Assembly: GCF_014212135.1 (NCBI RefSeq) | Contig: NZ_JACJVQ010000002.1 | Span: 1 to 64,000 of the forward strand | Length of the DNA: 64,000 nt | DNA from: Cohnella thailandensis | GTDB lineage: Bacteria; Bacillota; Bacilli; Paenibacillales; Paenibacillaceae | Reading direction: 5' to 3' | Shown here: one piece after another, positions 52,310 through 62,474 of the stretch | Numbering within the stretch: the stretch's first letter is position 1 | How the letters are laid out: every line of letters begins with the position of its first letter | Notes under the pieces: generated by a model | Seen by the model: only the letters and a program-made list of their open reading frames with translations | The model's database searches: none | Told to the model about the DNA's origin: nothing | Made by a program: the position numbers and the translations under genes

Positions 52310-53869
52310 TTATCCTCTGCGCGCGGACGGCTCTTGCGGCGCGGCGGCCGCCGTCGCGGCAGGAGCGCCCGTCCGCGCAAGCCGCGCGCCTCCCATCAGA
52401 ATAGCGAACAGGAGAGCGGCTGCGGGCAGAAGGACCGACCATTGGAAAATAAACAGGATCGAATGCCCCAGCTTGTTCAGCAGCTCGTTAAGCACGTCCG
52501 CCGGAATGCCCATCTTCGACTGGGTAACGGGATCCAGCAGCGCTTGGCCGCCTTTGACCTGCTCCGCCATCTGCGGGCTCGCCCCCGGCAGCTCCCGTAC
52601 GCCCGATTGGAAATTCTCTTTCTGCAGCGCCCCGAACACCGTGACGCCGAGCGCCGAGCCCATCGTGCGGAAGAACGTAATGAGCGAGGACGCGGAGCCC
52701 TTAAATTGAGGAGGCACGGAGTTCAGCGTCGAAATGTTCAGCAGCGAGAACGAGATGCCGATGCCCAGGCCCACCACGATCATATACAAAGTGATGACAA
52801 GCCTGGAAGAGTTCAGGTCCATGGCGAAGCCTAGCAGCGAGCAGCCGATCAGCAAGGTGAGCGCCGACAGCACCATGGAATTGCGGTAAGGGAACTTCGA
52901 GGCGACCCGGCCGCCGATCTGGCTGCTCGCGACGACGCCCAGCATCATCGGAGTCAGCACGCTGCTCGTCTCGGTGGCCGTCTTGTGGAACACCCCTTGA
53001 ATAAACAGCGGAATATACGTCGCCGCCGCGATCATCACTCCCCCGTAGAGGAAGCTGATCATCATGCTGCTCGTAAAGACCCGATTCTTGAACAGCCCGA
53101 GGGCGATGATCGGTTCCTTCGCCGCTCGTTCCCTTGCCAGGAACGCCAGCAGCAGCACGCCGCTTGCCGCGAAGAACGAGATGATTTGCGCCGAATCCCA
53201 TGCCCATCCGTCCGATCCTCCGAGCTCGAGCGCGAACATCAGGAACAGGACGGAAGCCGCGAGCAGAATTGCGCCGATCCAATCGATGCTTGCCTTCCGA
53301 TGATTCGGCGACTCCTTGTAGCCCCGGAGAATGAACAGGAACGACAGCAGGCCGATCGGCACGTTAATGTAGAAAATCCAACGCCAGCTGATGTTGTCGG
53401 TAATGAGGGCGCCCAGGATCGGACCGAATACGCTGGACATGCCGAAGACGGCTCCGAACAGTCCCATCATCTTGCCGCGCTTCTCTTGAGGGAACAGGTC
53501 GAAGATGATCGTGAACACGATCGGCGTCAGCGCGCCCGCGCCGATCCCTTGAATCGCTCTATAAACGATTAGCTGCTCCATGTTCACGGACGTTCCGCAC
53601 AGAACGGAACCGATAACGAACAGGGTAAGGCCCATGAGGAAAAACCGCTTGCGCCCGTACATGTCGGACAGCTTGCCGAAGATCGGGGTGGAGACGACCA
53701 TCGCGATCATGTAAGCCGAGTACACCCAGACGAACTTGTCCATTCCGCCCAGCTTCTTGATTATTCCGGCCATGGCGGTAGACACGATGGTCTGATCCAG
53801 CGCCGAAGCGAACAGCCCCAGAAGCAGCCCCGCGATGACGAGCTTGAAGTTGCTTTGTTTGGTATCCAT
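52310..53869 (-). CDS. MFS multidrug exporter, DHA2 (14-TM) type
   Basis: Encodes 519 residues with ~14 transmembrane segments and the DHA2 motifs (LDQTIVSTAM near TM1 and YIGKLSDMYGRKRFFLMG-like motif A). A drug:proton antiporter of the EmrB/QacA type is expected. Substrates unknown. First gene of an operon with the PadR regulator. Confidence 0.88.
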   Translation of the reverse strand: MDTKQSNFKLVIAGLLLGLFASALDQTIVSTAMAGIIKKLGGMDKFVWVYSAYMIAMVVSTPIFGKLSDMYGRKRFFLMGLTLFVIGSVLCGTSVNMEQLIVYRAIQGIGAGALTPIVFTIIFDLFPQEKRGKMMGLFGAVFGMSSVFGPILGALITDNISWRWIFYINVPIGLLSFLFILRGYKESPNHRKASIDWIGAILLAASVLFLMFALELGGSDGWAWDSAQIISFFAASGVLLLAFLARERAAKEPIIALGLFKNRVFTSSMMISFLYGGVMIAAATYIPLFIQGVFHKTATETSSVLTPMMLGVVASSQIGGRVASKFPYRNSMVLSALTLLIGCSLLGFAMDLNSSRLVITLYMIVVGLGIGISFSLLNISTLNSVPPQFKGSASSLITFFRTMGSALGVTVFGALQKENFQSGVRELPGASPQMAEQVKGGQALLDPVTQSKMGIPADVLNELLNKLGHSILFIFQWSVLLPAAALLFAILMGGARLARTGAPAATAAAAPQEPSARRG

Positions 53870-54071
53870 TTCTCATCCGCCTTTTCACGGTCATTTTACT
53901 CAAATTTGAATGTTTCCTCTGCTATTATAACTATTTAATGTAAATCTACAACGATTATTTTTTGCTCCCCTTCCCCAAATCGCCTATAATGAAGAGTAGC
54001 GCAAAATGTTTTTTATTGGGCGACAAGAATTGATAAATTTCTTTAACGAAAAGGGAGAAGGAGGCGGTTCA

Positions 54072-54974
54072 TTGAACATCAGTCAGCTGGAAACGCTGCT
54101 TACGATCTCGAAGACGCTCAGTTTCCGCAAAGCCGGCGAGCTGCTCAATCTGACTCAGCCTGCCGTATCTGCCCAGATCAAGAGCCTGGAGGACGAATTC
54201 CGGGTCACCCTCGTCGATCGCAACCATCCGGTAACCCTGACGGATCGGGGCAAAGTATTCCTCGAGCATGCCGAACGGATGCTGACGATCGTGGAAGAGC
54301 TTAAGCAGAAGCTGTCCGATCTGGAGCACGTTCCGCAAGGGCATATTATTCTGGGGACGACGACGTCTATCGCCATACAGATATTGCCTCGGGTGCTATC
54401 TTATTTTCAGAATCAATTCCCGCTTATCAAGACTTCCATCCAGTCGATGGTGTCTTCCCAAGTTCTTGCCAGCGTGGAAAACGGTACCGTGGACATCGGC
54501 ATCGGCTATCTGACCGAAAAACACCCTCAAGTGGAGACTTCCGTGCTGTATTACGACACCTTCGAGCTCGTCGTCTCTCCGAGACATCCGCTGGCCAAGA
54601 TCCCGCACGTCACCATCGACATGCTGAAGGACGTGCCGCTTATTCTGCTCTCCCCGGATACGCAGGGAAGGCGATTCGCGGACCGCGTCTTCCTGAAGCA
54701 CCAGCTTCAGCCCAACATCGCGATGGAGCTGAGCAGCAGCGAGGAAGTGAAGAGAATGGCCGAGCTGAACCTGGGAGCGGCTATCGTCTCCAAGCAGTCG
54801 ATCTCGAACGAACTAAGAAGCGGCACCCTTAAGATGATCCCCGTTACCGAGCTTGAGGTCGCGCATCCGGTCGGCGTCATCACGAAGTCCGGCCGTTACA
54901 AGAACAGCGCGATGCGACAGTTTCTGAACGACCTCAAGGGCATGCCGGAGGATCAATTCATCGGAAGCGAATAA
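54072..54974 (+). CDS. LysR-family transcriptional regulator
   Basis: Encodes 300 residues with the typical N-terminal winged HTH (LSFRKAGELLNLTQPAVSAQI) and an effector domain. A TTG start at 54072 with AAGGAGG is preferred over an upstream extension. Divergent from the MFS operon; target and effector unknown. Confidence 0.87.
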   Translation: MNISQLETLLTISKTLSFRKAGELLNLTQPAVSAQIKSLEDEFRVTLVDRNHPVTLTDRGKVFLEHAERMLTIVEELKQKLSDLEHVPQGHIILGTTTSIAIQILPRVLSYFQNQFPLIKTSIQSMVSSQVLASVENGTVDIGIGYLTEKHPQVETSVLYYDTFELVVSPRHPLAKIPHVTIDMLKDVPLILLSPDTQGRRFADRVFLKHQLQPNIAMELSSSEEVKRMAELNLGAAIVSKQSISNELRSGTLKMIPVTELEVAHPVGVITKSGRYKNSAMRQFLNDLKGMPEDQFIGSE

Positions 54975-55025
54975 CCCATTTTAAATCCGCTCCGTTATCG
55001 GGAGACAGCCAGGAGGCAAGCGCAT

Positions 55026-55841
55026 ATGGCAAAATTCGATCTGCACACCCATCACGACCGCTGCGGACACGCGGACGGCGTCATCGAAGAGTACATCCGT
55101 TCGGCCATCGAAGCCGGACTGACCGCGATCGGGATCTCCGATCATTCTCCCTACTTCGCTCACGTTGAGGATCGGCCTTTTCCCGGCATCGCCATGGCTC
55201 GGAGCGAATTCCCGAATTATATCGCCCAGGTGCTCGAGCTGAAGGAGCGTTACAAGGACAAAATCGACGTGCTGCTCGGCGTGGAGTCGGATTACTTCCC
55301 GGAGCATATCGAACGTTACCGAGCCGAGTACGCCAAGTACCCGTTCGATTACGTCATCGGCTCCGTTCACCAGACGAGAGGAATCAGCATCTTTAACCGC
55401 AAGCGTTGGAAAAGCCTGGAGGATGCCGTTCAGACGGTGGAGAAAAGGCATTACTACGAGCTTATCCGCGATTCCGCGAATTCCGGCGTGTTCCAGGTGC
55501 TCGGCCATATCGACGCCATGAAGGGATACTACCCCGCTTTCTCGGACATTCGGGGGGCGGAAGCGGAGATCGACGAGGCGCTTAAGGCGGTCGCGGCGAA
55601 CGATATCGCCCTGGAGATCAACACCAGCGGCAAAACGAAGGACGTCGGCGGCTGGTATCCGTCGGACGAGATTCTCGAGAGGGCCTTATACTTCAACGCG
55701 GACGTGACGTTCGGGTCCGACGCCCACCTTCCTTCCCGCGTCGGGGATGAGTGGGAAGAGGTTCGGGCTCGGCTGAAGGAGATCGGGTTCGCTCGTTGGG
55801 TTTATTTTAAAGAGAAGCGGAAGATCGCGGTTCCGCTATAA
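55026..55841 (+). CDS. hisK: PHP-type histidinol phosphatase
   Basis: Encodes 271 residues of the PHP phosphoesterase superfamily. Metal-binding motifs in order: HTHHDRCGH, SDHSPY, GVESDYFPEH, GSVHQTRG, GHIDAMKGY and GSDAHLPSRVG. Matches HisK of Bacilli, which hydrolyses histidinol phosphate in histidine biosynthesis. It is away from any his operon. It lies about 50 nt after the LysR gene. Confidence 0.88.
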   Translation: MAKFDLHTHHDRCGHADGVIEEYIRSAIEAGLTAIGISDHSPYFAHVEDRPFPGIAMARSEFPNYIAQVLELKERYKDKIDVLLGVESDYFPEHIERYRAEYAKYPFDYVIGSVHQTRGISIFNRKRWKSLEDAVQTVEKRHYYELIRDSANSGVFQVLGHIDAMKGYYPAFSDIRGAEAEIDEALKAVAANDIALEINTSGKTKDVGGWYPSDEILERALYFNADVTFGSDAHLPSRVGDEWEEVRARLKEIGFARWVYFKEKRKIAVPL

Positions 55842-55852
55842 GCGCAAGACGA

Positions 55853-55879
55853 CAAGTCCGCCGGGATTCGGCGGACTTG
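55853..55879 (+). terminator. Terminator after hisK
   Basis: CAAGTCCGCC / GGCGGACTTG, a perfect 10 bp stem, then AGCTTT. Confidence 0.85.
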
Positions 55880-55904
55880 AGCTTTGCGGCGGGACAAAAA
55901 AAAG

Positions 55905-55930
55905 AGAACCCTCCACCGCTGAAGGGTTCT
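55905..55930. terminator. Second hairpin downstream of hisK
   Basis: AGAACCCT / AGGGTTCT with an 10 nt loop, A-run on the left and TTCAAG on the right. Possibly a terminator or regulatory leader. The remainder of 55931-56072 holds no gene; a weak promoter for the DMT gene may lie there. Confidence 0.5.
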
Positions 55931-56072
55931 TCAAGAATATGAAAAGGGGGTCTTGAGCTTTATTCTAGCCAAGGTGTGCGACAATGGAGTGACAGCGATA
56001 TTTCAATTGTGTAACAAAATATCAAAGATGGACTAGTCAGCTCTCGATGCTCGTAAGGATGGTGTTCTCCCG

Positions 56073-56975
56073 TTGTTATGGTTTCTCTCCGCGATAGGCA
56101 GCGCCGTCGTCTTCGGCCTTGCCGGCCTGTTCATGAAAATCAGCCAGATGAGGGGCGGCGCATCGAATTCCCTGCTGCTGGGTCTCTATGCGGCCGGCAC
56201 TTGCGGCTTCTGGGGACAAGCCCTGCTCGATAGAAGCTGGGATCCGTGGGACGTACGCGTCTGGATCGCAGGCGCGATCGTCGGGCTCGGCTCCGCCTGG
56301 GGCAATCTCCTGTTCATGAAGGCGCTCGATTACGGGCCCGCCAGCCTGACGTCGCCGCTCACGAACGCCAACATTCTGCTCGTTATCCTGATGGGAGCCC
56401 TCTGGTTCGACGAGCCGCTGGAGGTCGCAGGGATGGTCGGCGTCGCCTTCCTGCTTCTCGCGGCGATTCTTCTGGGTATCCGCGGGGAACGCTCGATCTC
56501 CATAAAGGACAATCGCTGGTACGCGCTCGTCCTGTTCGCGATGCTGCTCTTCTTCTTCCGCAACGGGGGGCTGAAGGTCACGGGTTCGATGGGGCTTGAT
56601 AATACGAGCGTGCTCTGGTCAGGCTATCTATTGTCCTGGATCTGGTTCGCGGTCGCCGCCCGCAAGGAGGCGGGCGGCAGGCGCGGGGAAGATCGGATTG
56701 CGGACGGGGCGGCTTCAGTCAAGCGAGTCAAAAAAGCTTCTCACCGAACCGGCTTCCTCTGGGGGCTAGCCGCCGGGGTGTGCTCGTATGGAGGACTTCA
56801 ACTTTATTCCGCTGCGCTAAGCGATGGTCCCTCCCACCTCGTCGCTCCTATTTTCGCCACGAACGGACTCGTTGTCGCGCTTGGCTCCGTGCTGCTTTAC
56901 CGGGAGAGATTGACGATTCTCCAGTGGGCAGCGTTCGCGTTCCTGATGCTGGGTTTGGTGCTGGTTCGCATGTAG
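56073..56975 (+). CDS. DMT (EamA)-family transporter
   Basis: Encodes 300 residues with ~10 transmembrane helices in two EamA repeats (KALDYGPASLTSPLTNANILL in the first; SDGPSHLVAPIFATNGLVVAL in the second). Metabolite or drug export of unknown specificity. A TTG start at 56073 is the only suitable start; its ribosome site is weak. Confidence 0.8.
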   Translation: MLWFLSAIGSAVVFGLAGLFMKISQMRGGASNSLLLGLYAAGTCGFWGQALLDRSWDPWDVRVWIAGAIVGLGSAWGNLLFMKALDYGPASLTSPLTNANILLVILMGALWFDEPLEVAGMVGVAFLLLAAILLGIRGERSISIKDNRWYALVLFAMLLFFFRNGGLKVTGSMGLDNTSVLWSGYLLSWIWFAVAARKEAGGRRGEDRIADGAASVKRVKKASHRTGFLWGLAAGVCSYGGLQLYSAALSDGPSHLVAPIFATNGLVVALGSVLLYRERLTILQWAAFAFLMLGLVLVRM

Positions 56976-57060
56976 GCCGGTTTTGCACTTTATTTTCTAT
57001 AGTATCTTCTTTCTTTTGTGCGACATATATGCTATGATATTGTAGAAAGGGGGGAGTCCG

Positions 57061-57369
57061 ATGGACTATACCAAGATGTGCTCCAAGTATGAATCGGCGG
57101 CAGAGCTGCTGGGCAAGAAGTGGACAGGGTTGATCATCCGAGTGATGATGGGCGGCCCGAAGCGCTTCAAGGACATCAAGGAGCAAATCCCCGACATGAG
57201 CGACAAGATGTTGACCGATCGCATGAAGGAATTGGAATCCCACGGCATTATCAAACGTACGGTGTACCCCGAGATGCCGGTGCGTATTGAATACGAATTG
57301 ACCGAGAAGGGTCAAGATCTGGAAGGCGTCACCAATTCGATTCAAGCTTGGGGCGAGAAGTGGCTGTAA
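57061..57369 (+). CDS. HxlR-family regulator
   Basis: Encodes 102 residues with the HxlR winged helix (KKWTGLIIRVMMGGPKRFKDI, then LTDRMKELESHGIIKRTVY). There is no Cys-dependent sensor core beyond the single N-terminal Cys. The ATG at 57061 follows AAAGGGGGGAG. Target unknown; the upstream DMT gene ends 85 nt before it. Confidence 0.87.
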   Translation: MDYTKMCSKYESAAELLGKKWTGLIIRVMMGGPKRFKDIKEQIPDMSDKMLTDRMKELESHGIIKRTVYPEMPVRIEYELTEKGQDLEGVTNSIQAWGEKWL

Positions 57370-57376
57370 CGTAAGC

Positions 57377-57408
57377 AAGACCGGGCAGAGCGGACTCTGC
57401 TCGGTCTT
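57377..57408 (+). terminator. Terminator after the HxlR gene
   Basis: AAGACCGGGCAGAG / CTCTGCTCGGTCTT stem, CGGA loop, then TCTTTTATT. Confidence 0.88.
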
Positions 57409-57501
57409 CTTTTATTGCGGCGTTCGTGTGGTTTGCGTAAGGTTGCTTGGCTTGGTGCGTTTGTGTAGCTTGGCGCGTGGTGCGACGCCTATTGGAAGCG
57501 G

Positions 57502-57733
57502 GATGTGCGACTTTTCCGTGCATCTACCCTGCTTCGGCGCCTTCGGGCGGGAAGATGTACGGTTTTTCCGTGCATCTCCCCCGCTTCGACGCCCTCAAGC
57601 AGGGAGATGTGCGGTTTTTCCGTACATCTCCCACGCTTTGACGCCCTTAAGCAGGGAGATGTACGGTTTTTCCGTGTATCTCCCCCGTTTCGGCGACCTC
57701 GGGCGGCGAGATGTGCGACTTTTCCGTGCATCT
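57502..57733. repeat. 52 bp tandem hairpin repeats (five units)
   Basis: Hairpins of the form AGATGTxCGG-TTTTT-CCGTxCATCT start at 57502, 57553, 57605, 57657 and 57709, a period of 51-52 bp. The stems are kept by paired changes (ACGG/CCGT, GCGA/CCGT with G-T). The spacer GCTTCGACGCCCTCAAGC is also repeated. No gene fills 57409-57769. Confidence 0.85.
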
Positions 57734-57769
57734 CCCGCGCTCTATAACCGAGAATAGCTGCCGCCGTTC

Positions 57770-59746
57770 TTACTTAAATCGGTTGACCGCCTTCTCGAGC
57801 TCGTGGACGCGCTGGGACAGCTCCCCCATCTCGTCCGCGACCCGGCGCACCGCGTTGAACTGAGAGTCGGCGATCTCGGCGACGTCCTGCGAGCGGTCGG
57901 CGCTCGACTCCGAGATCGCCTCCGTCTGTTCCACCAGCGCGGCCAGCTCCTCCGTTCTCGCTCCGATCTCCTGCCCGGCGGAAGCCATCTCCTTCAGCTC
58001 GTCGCCGATCCCGGAGATGCCGGAGCGGATGTCCTCGAAAGCTTGTCCCGCCTCTTGCACCAAGTGAAGCCCGCCTTGCACCTCGCGGTTGCCTTCGTCG
58101 ATTCGCTTCATGACTTTCTCGATCCGCTCGCGAATATGCTCCACCTTCGCCGAGATGTCCGCCGCGGTGGCGTCGGACTGCTGGGCGAGCATGCGGATTT
58201 CTTCCGCCACGACGGAGAAGCCGCGGCCTTGCTCTCCCGCCCGGCTCGCTTCGATGTTGGCGTTGAGAGCAAGGATGTTCGTTCTGGCCGCGATATGGGA
58301 GATCGCTTCCGCCATCTTGCCGATATCGGCCGATTGATCGACCAAGAGCCGAACCTCCTGCACGGACGAATCCACCGTTTCCGCGATTTTGCCCATCTGG
58401 CCGATCGCGCCTACGATCGTTTCGTTGCCGCTATCCGCCTTGCGCGTCGCCGCCTCGGCGGTCTCCGAGATCGACGCGGTCCGTTCCCCGATCGTGATAA
58501 TGCCGTCGAGAATGCCGCGGGTAACCTCCGCGCCTCGGTTCATGCCGTCCTTCTGCGACTCGGCCCCGGCCGCCACCTCTTGGATCGATTCCGCGATCCG
58601 GTTGGCGCCTTCCGCGGCACGCTCCGCCTCGGAAGACAAGGTGTCCGCGGCAGCGGAGGTAACCGCCGCCGTCTTGCGTATTCCCGTCACGATCTCCTTC
58701 AGTTGAGCTACCATATCGCGCAGGGACCGGGCGATGGAGCCGATCTCGTCGCGCCGGCCAAGATCGTTCTCTTTAAGCTGACCTTGCAGATTGCCTTCCG
58801 TAACCTCTCCCAGAAAGCGTTCGAAACGCGTAAGCGGCACGATAATCCTTCTTCGGAGAAGATAAGAAATCAGAACGATCAGGGCGACAGCCGCGATTCC
58901 CGCCACCAAGCTCAGACGGATCATCTCCGATCGCACGGTCGCGCTCGCTTCGGCCGGAAGCAGGACGACCGTATCCGCTATGGACCCGCCGGATAAGCCC
59001 TCATGCTTGGACGTGATCTCGCTGAAGCCCTTGTCCCCCCGCTCGACCGACCGGAAGCCGGGCTCCTCGGAAGCGAGCCTGGAGCCGGGATCGGGCAGAA
59101 GGTCCATATCGGTAGTCAAAAATTGACCGCTCATCGATCGAAGCGCCAGATCTCCATTGATCAGCTCCCCTACTCGAGACAGAGCTTCTTCATCCAGCAG
59201 GCGGCCGAACATTAGAATGCCGGCCGGCGGCTTGGAGCGCGCTTCATCCGTCACGAGCGACAGCGCGACGAGCGCAAGCCCCTTCGAGGTATCCACCATC
59301 CCGAATACGTCGGCTTGCTCTTTAACCTTGGCCAGCAAGCCCTCATCGGCAAGCTTCGCGGAGTACTCCTCGATATCCCCTACCGAGTTGATGACGGTGC
59401 CGTCGAGCTCCAAGTCCGCCAGAAAATCGACTCCCGGAATGATGCCGACGGAAACGTCCATATTCTCGGCCAGCCAGGCGCTGTCCTTTTTCTCGAAGGC
59501 GGCCCGTGCATCCTCCCAGTTCGCGTTCGTAATGACGCTGCTCGACAGCTGCTCGCCCAGCTGATCCAGCAGCTTATGCGCGGATGAGCTGACGTCCAAC
59601 GCATGGGAACGCTCGATTTCCCCCAGATCGGAGCTTAAAGTCTTAAAATAGTAATAACCAAGCCCGCCTAATGGCAGCATGAGGACTGCCAGCATCAGGA
59701 TCAAGACTTGAACGCGAAGAGAGCGCAGCCCTCTTTGACCTCGCAT
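57770..59746 (-). CDS. Methyl-accepting chemotaxis protein (CHASE4-type sensor)
   Basis: Encodes 658 residues. TM1 ([21 protein letters not shown]), a ~235-residue extracellular domain with a [17 protein letters not shown] stretch like CHASE4, TM2 ([20 protein letters not shown]), HAMP, and a signalling domain with the conserved hairpin [20 protein letters not shown]. It reports to CheA/CheY. The ligand is unknown. Confidence 0.9.
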   Translation of the reverse strand: MRGQRGLRSLRVQVLILMLAVLMLPLGGLGYYYFKTLSSDLGEIERSHALDVSSSAHKLLDQLGEQLSSSVITNANWEDARAAFEKKDSAWLAENMDVSVGIIPGVDFLADLELDGTVINSVGDIEEYSAKLADEGLLAKVKEQADVFGMVDTSKGLALVALSLVTDEARSKPPAGILMFGRLLDEEALSRVGELINGDLALRSMSGQFLTTDMDLLPDPGSRLASEEPGFRSVERGDKGFSEITSKHEGLSGGSIADTVVLLPAEASATVRSEMIRLSLVAGIAAVALIVLISYLLRRRIIVPLTRFERFLGEVTEGNLQGQLKENDLGRRDEIGSIARSLRDMVAQLKEIVTGIRKTAAVTSAAADTLSSEAERAAEGANRIAESIQEVAAGAESQKDGMNRGAEVTRGILDGIITIGERTASISETAEAATRKADSGNETIVGAIGQMGKIAETVDSSVQEVRLLVDQSADIGKMAEAISHIAARTNILALNANIEASRAGEQGRGFSVVAEEIRMLAQQSDATAADISAKVEHIRERIEKVMKRIDEGNREVQGGLHLVQEAGQAFEDIRSGISGIGDELKEMASAGQEIGARTEELAALVEQTEAISESSADRSQDVAEIADSQFNAVRRVADEMGELSQRVHELEKAVNRFK

Positions 59747-59795
59747 GATGCTTACTCCACCCTTCTTCCATTTTCATCCCCTTTGTATTAGACAA

Positions 59796-59822
59796 ATAAC
59801 GGCTCGATCCTTCTCGTTTTTT
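59796..59822 (-). promoter_or_regulatory. Candidate sigma-D promoter of the chemoreceptor gene
   Basis: On the minus strand AAAA, 15 bp, then GCCGTTAT, close to the motility sigma-D consensus (TAAA-15-GCCGATAA). It lies ~50 bp before the start codon. Confidence 0.4.
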
Positions 59823-59961
59823 GCTAACTTTTCGACAAAATTATGCTTAATTCGTTCGAAAACGCGCATAATACAAAACAATTCCATGACGAATTGACTA
59901 AATCTCCGAAACTTCTCGCTGCTCTCAGTCGTCTTAATAGCTAGAGAGGAGTTAGATACCA

Positions 59962-60951
59962 TTGGGTGCAAAAACAAAACTGCTGACAGCCGTCGTAGCG
60001 GCCGGCGTTCTCGTCTGGGGCTTCACCCGCATCGGGGACTGGGACGTATTCGCCCAGAAAGGCTCGTCCGAGTCTGCCTCGCCAACCGCTTCCGCTTCGT
60101 CGACTCCCGATTCGTCGGAACCTATACAATCGACGGGCTCTCCGTCCGCTTCGGCATCTCCATCTCCGTCGGACAAGCCTTCGGATTCCCCTTCCGAGTC
60201 ACCGCAGGGGACAAGCCCTTCGTCGCCTTCTGACAATCCAAGCAGCCCGGCGGGAGCTTCCGATGCGGTTACCGCATTGATGATCCCGAATGCGCCTGCC
60301 GTCACGATCGAGAAGAATTCGGACGGACTGGCCGTGATCACGAATACGGACAGCTTGCTCGTGCTCGTGAACAAGAAGCGGAACTTATCCTCCAAGTATA
60401 TTCCGGAAGATCTCGTCATTCCGGATGTCGAGTTCTCTTTCTCGGGCGATTCGCCTAAGAAGCAGATGCGCAAAATAGCCGCGGACGCGCTGGAGGAACT
60501 GTTCGCTGCGGCCAAGGAAGACGATATTAGTCTGAAAGCCGTCTCCGGCTATCGTTCCTATGCCACGCAGAAGTCGATTTTCGACCGCAACGCCGAGCTG
60601 AAGGGCGCGGAGGTCGCCAATCGGACAAGCGCGCATCCGGGCCAGAGCGAGCATCAGACGGGGCTTGCGATGGACGTCTCTAGCGCTAGCGCGAACTACG
60701 AGCTGGAGACGACCTTCGGCGACACGAAGGAAGGCAAGTGGCTCGCCAAGCACGCCCACGAGCACGGCTTCATCATCCGCTACCCGGAGGGCATGCAGGA
60801 CATTACCGGCTACACCTACGAGCCTTGGCACGTTCGCTACGTCGGCAAGGACATCGCGGAAGCCGTATACGATTCCGGCTTGACTCTGGAAGAGTATATG
60901 GAGCAATTCGACGAAGCGGCTAAGGAAGCTATGGCGTCGGCGAAGTCTTAA
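59962..60951 (+). CDS. VanY-type D-alanyl-D-alanine carboxypeptidase (M15)
   Basis: Encodes 329 residues: an N-terminal membrane anchor (LLTAVVAAGVLVWGF), a Ser/Pro-rich linker (~35-100), and an M15B peptidase domain with SGYRSYATQ, SEHQTGLAMDV (zinc His and Asp) and EPWHVRYVG (third zinc ligand). It should trim the D-Ala from muropeptides at the cell wall. The TTG start at 59962 follows GAGAGGAG. Confidence 0.88.
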   Translation: MGAKTKLLTAVVAAGVLVWGFTRIGDWDVFAQKGSSESASPTASASSTPDSSEPIQSTGSPSASASPSPSDKPSDSPSESPQGTSPSSPSDNPSSPAGASDAVTALMIPNAPAVTIEKNSDGLAVITNTDSLLVLVNKKRNLSSKYIPEDLVIPDVEFSFSGDSPKKQMRKIAADALEELFAAAKEDDISLKAVSGYRSYATQKSIFDRNAELKGAEVANRTSAHPGQSEHQTGLAMDVSSASANYELETTFGDTKEGKWLAKHAHEHGFIIRYPEGMQDITGYTYEPWHVRYVGKDIAEAVYDSGLTLEEYMEQFDEAAKEAMASAKS

Positions 60952-60969
60952 TCGCATACCAGACTGCAA

Positions 60970-61007
60970 AATCCCCTTCCCCGGCAGCGATACCGGAGAA
61001 GGGGATT
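60970..61007. terminator. Bidirectional terminator between the carboxypeptidase and anti-sigma genes
   Basis: AATCCCCTTC / GAAGGGGATT with inner CCGG/CCGG pairs. Confidence 0.8.
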
Positions 61008-61010
61008 CGT

Positions 61011-62474
61011 TTACCATAATGGGATTCGATATTCTTGGCGAAGGTAGGCCGGATACGAAAATAACGGAAATCTCAAAGGTTGCTCATAAGGACGTTCCGC
61101 TAGCGGCAACGAATAGTACATGTGCTGGACTCCGGAAGCGGAGGAGTCCTTTGAATTTCCCGATTCCATTATTCGGACGGGAGCGCCGGAGACCGTATAG
61201 AAGTACCCGTCGAATAGCGTGTACGTCCAATTATCGTCAGAGGCAACGCCGCTTATCGACAGCTCCAGAAGCATCCTGCTGCCCGACGTCCGCGTGACTC
61301 CCTCGATTTTCAACCGATCGTCCGGAGCTTTCACGACTTTCTGCGCATCCAGATCCAACAGCACATCTTTCTCGTCCTTATCGATAGCATGGAACCAGCT
61401 TCCTTCCAACGTCAGTTTGTTCGGCTTATCGTAGTAAGTACTTTCAAAATACATGGTCGCGTTATTGAATACTCCAGGATCGTTCGCGCTGCTCCACCCA
61501 TGTCCGGAATTCGTGCCCCATTGCTTGCCGGTTTCGTCCACCAACCGCATATCCCCGGGGAACGAGATTTGCTTGGAATTGTTCTTATCATAGCTAAGAT
61601 AAACGGCTACCCTAAGCGGAGAGACGACGGCTTTGACGACTTCGATCTTCTGGCCTTCCGCTTCGATGACCTGCCCGATCGGAATCTCCTGCTTCTTGTC
61701 CTCGTACCATTCGGCGGGAATAGAGAAGTCGATTTGGAAAAGAGCTTCGTCAAGATGCCGATACGATCCGTCGGACTCGACGCCGGCGGCAACGGAAGCC
61801 TCCTTCGGCTGGAGATGCAGCGTAACCGCCGCAGGCCAATTGGTTTTGCCTTCCTCCTGCCAGAATTCGATCGTGCCGTATACGATATTTTGTCCGTTCT
61901 CCTTCGTCACGGACTCCCTGATCGAACCTATATGCCCGTCATTTCGGTAGGGGATCTCTCCGATAACACTGTTTATCCAAGTCCGATCCATGGACAAAGG
62001 CTGCTCCTTCTCGCTGTTCCGAAGCTCATAGAACAACACGAGGCGAGACTCGTCCACGATGATGCCTTGGACCTTCAAGCTCTTGCCGTCCGCTTCGTCC
62101 GTAAGCCCAAGCGAATGATAGTCGTCGTTCTCCACGGCTAGCCGAATGCTCCGGTCTCCGTTCTCGATCAGATCGACGAACCTCTCGAGCCCCGGAATGT
62201 CCCTAAGCATCGAAGCGAAAGCCGGAGACACCCGAATCGAGAGCAAGCAGACGAACACGAGAGCGCATGCCGATGCCATCGTCGTCCATCGCTTCACCGC
62301 TCTCCTTCGACGGCGGCCTTTCTCTTCGCGGCCGGCCCGGATGCCGCCCCGTATGGCTTCGTTCAATCTGGCGTCCAACGCGGACTCTCCGATCAGCGCT
62401 TCCTCACTCTGCGGCTCCTCCGCCGAACGAAACTCGCCAAACTCCCCGAGTCCCGCCTTTTCCTCCTCACGCAT
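61011..62474 (-). CDS. DUF4179-type anti-sigma factor
   Basis: Encodes 487 residues. N-terminal cytoplasmic acidic region (~1-60), one TM (ASACALVFVCLLSIRVSPAFA), and a large extracytoplasmic part with DUF4179- and DUF5643-like regions. It overlaps the upstream ECF sigma factor gene by 8 nt, the usual sigma/anti-sigma arrangement. Confidence 0.8.
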   Translation of the reverse strand: MREEEKAGLGEFGEFRSAEEPQSEEALIGESALDARLNEAIRGGIRAGREEKGRRRRRAVKRWTTMASACALVFVCLLSIRVSPAFASMLRDIPGLERFVDLIENGDRSIRLAVENDDYHSLGLTDEADGKSLKVQGIIVDESRLVLFYELRNSEKEQPLSMDRTWINSVIGEIPYRNDGHIGSIRESVTKENGQNIVYGTIEFWQEEGKTNWPAAVTLHLQPKEASVAAGVESDGSYRHLDEALFQIDFSIPAEWYEDKKQEIPIGQVIEAEGQKIEVVKAVVSPLRVAVYLSYDKNNSKQISFPGDMRLVDETGKQWGTNSGHGWSSANDPGVFNNATMYFESTYYDKPNKLTLEGSWFHAIDKDEKDVLLDLDAQKVVKAPDDRLKIEGVTRTSGSRMLLELSISGVASDDNWTYTLFDGYFYTVSGAPVRIMESGNSKDSSASGVQHMYYSLPLAERPYEQPLRFPLFSYPAYLRQEYRIPLW

